Source: Micromonospora aurantiaca ATCC 27029
GTDB lineage: Bacteria > Actinomycetota > Actinomycetes > Mycobacteriales > Micromonosporaceae
Direction of reading: 5' to 3'
Assembly: GCF_000145235.1 (NCBI RefSeq)
Contig: NC_014391.1
Coordinates: 5,971,501-6,035,500 of the forward strand
Length of the DNA stretch: 64,000 nucleotides
A program made the translations under genes and the position numbers. Position 1 is the first letter of the stretch; each line of letters starts with the position of its first letter. Of this stretch, positions 62,143-64,000 are shown piece after piece. The notes beneath the pieces are model-generated. The model searched no databases. It was not told the DNA's origin and worked only from the letters and a program-made list of their open reading frames with translations.

Positions 62143-63049
62143 GGCTGGGCTCCCTCGCGGCGAAGAGTTCGGCCACCCGGTGCCGCCGCTGGTCCAGCCG
62201 GTGCAGCGGCAGGTCCAGCTCGGCGACCGCGCCGAGGATCTGGTCGTAGGTGGCGTCGTCGGCGAGCGGGACGAGCAGCAGCCGCCCGTCGCGGGTCACC
62301 GGCAGGTCGAGCGCGGTGAGCCGGGCGGCCAGTTCCTCCGTGCCCTCGCTCACCTCGACCGCGAGCACGTCGGTGGCGGTGGTCATGGCGGACACCCGGT
62401 CCGCGCGCAGCAGCCGGCCGCCGTCGATGGCGACGAGCGTGTCGCAGATCCGCTCCACCTCGCCGAGCAGGTGCGAGCAGACCACCACCGAGATGCCGAA
62501 CTCGGTGCCGATCCGGTGGATCAGCGCGAGCATGGCGTCCCGGCCGGCCGGGTCGAGGCCGTTGGTCGGCTCGTCGAGCAGCAGCAGGTCGGGATCGTGC
62601 ACGAGCGCCTGGGCGAGCTTGACCCGCTGCTTCATGCCGGTGGAGTAGCCACCGACGGCCCGGTGCCGCTCCTCGTGCAGACCGACGTGGCGCAGCGCCT
62701 CGGAGGCCCGCTCGCGGGCGACTGTGCGCGGCAGCCCGCTGATCCGGCCCAGATGGGTGACCAGCTCGGCGGCGGACAGGTCGGGCGGGAGGGCGTCGTG
62801 CTCGGGCATGTAGCCGACCCGGGCGCGGACCGCGGCGGGGTCGGTGGTGGGGTCGAGGCCGAGCACCTGCACCCGGCCGCTGGTCGGCGGGAGCAGACCC
62901 AGCAGGATCTTGATCAGAGTGGACTTGCCGGCGCCGTTCGCGCCCACCAGCCCGATGATCCCCGGCTCGACCGACACGGTGAGGTCGGCCAACGCGGTGA
63001 CCCGGCCTCCGTACGTCTTGGTCAGCGACTCGGTCGCGAGCAGTGTCAC
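62135..63049 (-). CDS. ABC transporter ATP-binding protein
   Basis: A 304-residue ATPase and first gene of the cluster. Walker A GANGAGKST, VGYMPEHDALPPDLSAAELVTHL, signature YSTGM, Walker B LLLDEPTNGLDP, H-loop CSHLLGEVER. The C-terminal tail is short. With the next three genes it makes two ATPase-permease pairs, probably one export complex with two different halves. The exported substrate is unknown. Confidence 0.93.
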   Translation of the reverse strand: MTLLATESLTKTYGGRVTALADLTVSVEPGIIGLVGANGAGKSTLIKILLGLLPPTSGRVQVLGLDPTTDPAAVRARVGYMPEHDALPPDLSAAELVTHLGRISGLPRTVARERASEALRHVGLHEERHRAVGGYSTGMKQRVKLAQALVHDPDLLLLDEPTNGLDPAGRDAMLALIHRIGTEFGISVVVCSHLLGEVERICDTLVAIDGGRLLRADRVSAMTTATDVLAVEVSEGTEELAARLTALDLPVTRDGRLLLVPLADDATYDQILGAVAELDLPLHRLDQRRHRVAELFAAREPSHV

Positions 63050-63419
63050 GCCGTTCAGCGTAGAACTCCGGTGCCTCGCCAGAGCCTCTCCTGACCCCTG
63101 CGATCCCCTGATCCTCGGCCTCCGCGGCCCTTAGGTGGCGGGAACGGCGGCGCGCCTCGGGTGGAGGACTCGCGCCGGCTCCGGTCCCGTCTCCGCCGAG
63201 CGGTCCGGCGGATACGGGACCGCGCGCTCGGCCGGTCGGCGCGCGCAGGCAGCCGTTCGCACGATCGACCGGCCGCGGCCCGCCGGTAAGGATTCGGTGA
63301 CCCCGACTCGTCCTCGGCACGGTCGCCGGAACAGGCGATCACCGGGAGGCCGGGTGGCGCTCTCGACCGATCGCCGGTGGGCTGCGAAACTGTGTGCCGG
63401 CCGGTGAGTTGGGGGTTCG
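63050..63419. other. Intergenic region, no gene seen
   Basis: About 370 bases between the divergent ABC cluster and the sulfurylase-like gene. Short open frames here overlap each other and lack protein-like features. GAGTTGGGGG just before ATG 63420 can serve as the ribosome-binding site. No clear promoter or riboswitch could be recognised by eye. Confidence 0.6.
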
Positions 63420-64000
63420 ATGAGCAACGGGTGGCTGCTGCCCGAGGACGTTCTGCGGGATGCGCCGTCGTACGCGCCCAGACCCGCTGAGCTGGCCGAT
63501 CTCCAGTTGTTGCTGAGCGGGGCGTACGCACCGCTCACCGGTTTCATGAGCCGGGCCGACCTGGCCTCGCTGAACCGGCGCGGCCGGCTGGCCGACGGCA
63601 CGCCGTGGCCGGTGCCGGTGACACTCCAGGTGCCGGCGGCGCTCGCCGACGGGCTGGACCCGGCCGACCCGGCCCGCCGGGCGGTGGTGCTCACCGACGG
63701 CGAGGGCGCGCCGGTGGCGGCGATGGACGTGACCGACGTCTGGCCGGGCCGCGAGGGCATGGTGGGTGTCGGCGGCACGGTGCGCCGCCTGGGCGACGGC
63801 GGCCACGGGCCGTTCCAGCGGCTGCGGCGCGGCCCCGACGAGGTACGCGGGCTGCTGCCGCCGGGCCGGGTGCTCGGCGTGTTCGCCGACCGTCCCCTGC
63901 ACCGGCCGCAGCTGGCGCAGATCGCGCACGCGGCCCGTACGCTCGGCGCGCACCTGCTGGTGATGATCCCGGTGGGCGAGGAGTCGATCGGCGGCCTGCC
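63420..64000 (+). CDS. ATP-sulfurylase/APS-kinase-like protein, 3' truncated by the window
   Basis: The first 193 residues of an open frame that runs off the window. LQLLLSGAYAPLTGFMSRADLASL is the signature of the PUA-like N-terminal domain of sulfate adenylyltransferases, followed by WPVPVTLQVPAAL and GVFADRPLHRPQLAQIAHAARTL. Such domains precede either the ATP-sulfurylase catalytic domain or, in some actinobacterial bifunctional proteins, an adenylylsulfate kinase. The function is sulfate activation, but which enzyme cannot be decided from this part. Confidence 0.75.
   Translation, partial: MSNGWLLPEDVLRDAPSYAPRPAELADLQLLLSGAYAPLTGFMSRADLASLNRRGRLADGTPWPVPVTLQVPAALADGLDPADPARRAVVLTDGEGAPVAAMDVTDVWPGREGMVGVGGTVRRLGDGGHGPFQRLRRGPDEVRGLLPPGRVLGVFADRPLHRPQLAQIAHAARTLGAHLLVMIPVGEESIGGL

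Overview
The window is high-GC actinobacterial DNA, most likely Micromonospora or a close member of the Micromonosporaceae. Pointers are a strong G/C third-position bias, mycothiol synthesis (mshB), an actinobacterial-type succinate dehydrogenase, GTG/TTG starts, many four-base ATGA or GTGA gene overlaps, and intergenic inverted repeats that I recall (not searched here) as common in Micromonospora. I see no tRNA, rRNA, CRISPR array or insertion sequence.

Layout. 1-14 kb: end of a sugar O-acetyltransferase, a large membrane protein with alpha/beta-hydrolase motifs, a kinase-SIMPL pair, a leftward tyrA-dapC-fdxA cluster, a GNAT protein, small membrane proteins, mshB and a dipeptidyl-peptidase IV. 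12.3-18.3 kb: a five-gene leftward peptide ABC importer. 18.6-26.1 kb: a Uma2 protein, a tldD/tldE pair and sdhCAB, whose SdhB has a long His/Gly-rich tail. 26.2-34 kb: housekeeping and stress genes, a GntR-ABC operon, a dihydrofolate-reductase-like protein and a short-chain dehydrogenase. 34-46.3 kb: a complete 12.3-kb actinomycete integrative and conjugative element (AICE) inserted at the 3' end of the GTPase gene ychF. 46-64 kb: ychF, peptidase E, a divergent marR/EamA pair, an ada-alkA/ogt repair operon, a heterodimeric ABC exporter, valS, a lipoprotein, two ATPase-permease pairs and the start of an ATP-sulfurylase-like gene.

The AICE is the most interesting part. It is bounded by a perfect 19-bp direct repeat (33974-33992 and 46255-46273) that includes the ychF stop codon, so the host gene stays intact. 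From left to right it holds a phosphotransferase-like cargo gene, a 620-bp non-coding tract with a compound palindrome, a coiled-coil membrane protein, a glycosyltransferase overlapping a GntR/UTRA regulator, a regulated promoter between two palindromic operators, a small conserved protein, a TraB-type DNA translocase split into a membrane half and an ATPase half, a run of small overlapping genes (several cysteine-rich), a DUF2637-type spread protein, a RepSA-like initiator, an excisionase and a tyrosine integrase. Three copies of the dyad GTCAAG-N5-CTTGAC lie only inside this element and look like an undescribed cis-acting site.

Regulation visible in sequence: a -10-like TANNNT hexamer 6-8 bases before the start codon of at least eight genes suggests widespread leaderless transcripts; a 12-bp palindrome sits between marR and its divergent exporter; strong intergenic hairpins separate convergent or consecutive operons.
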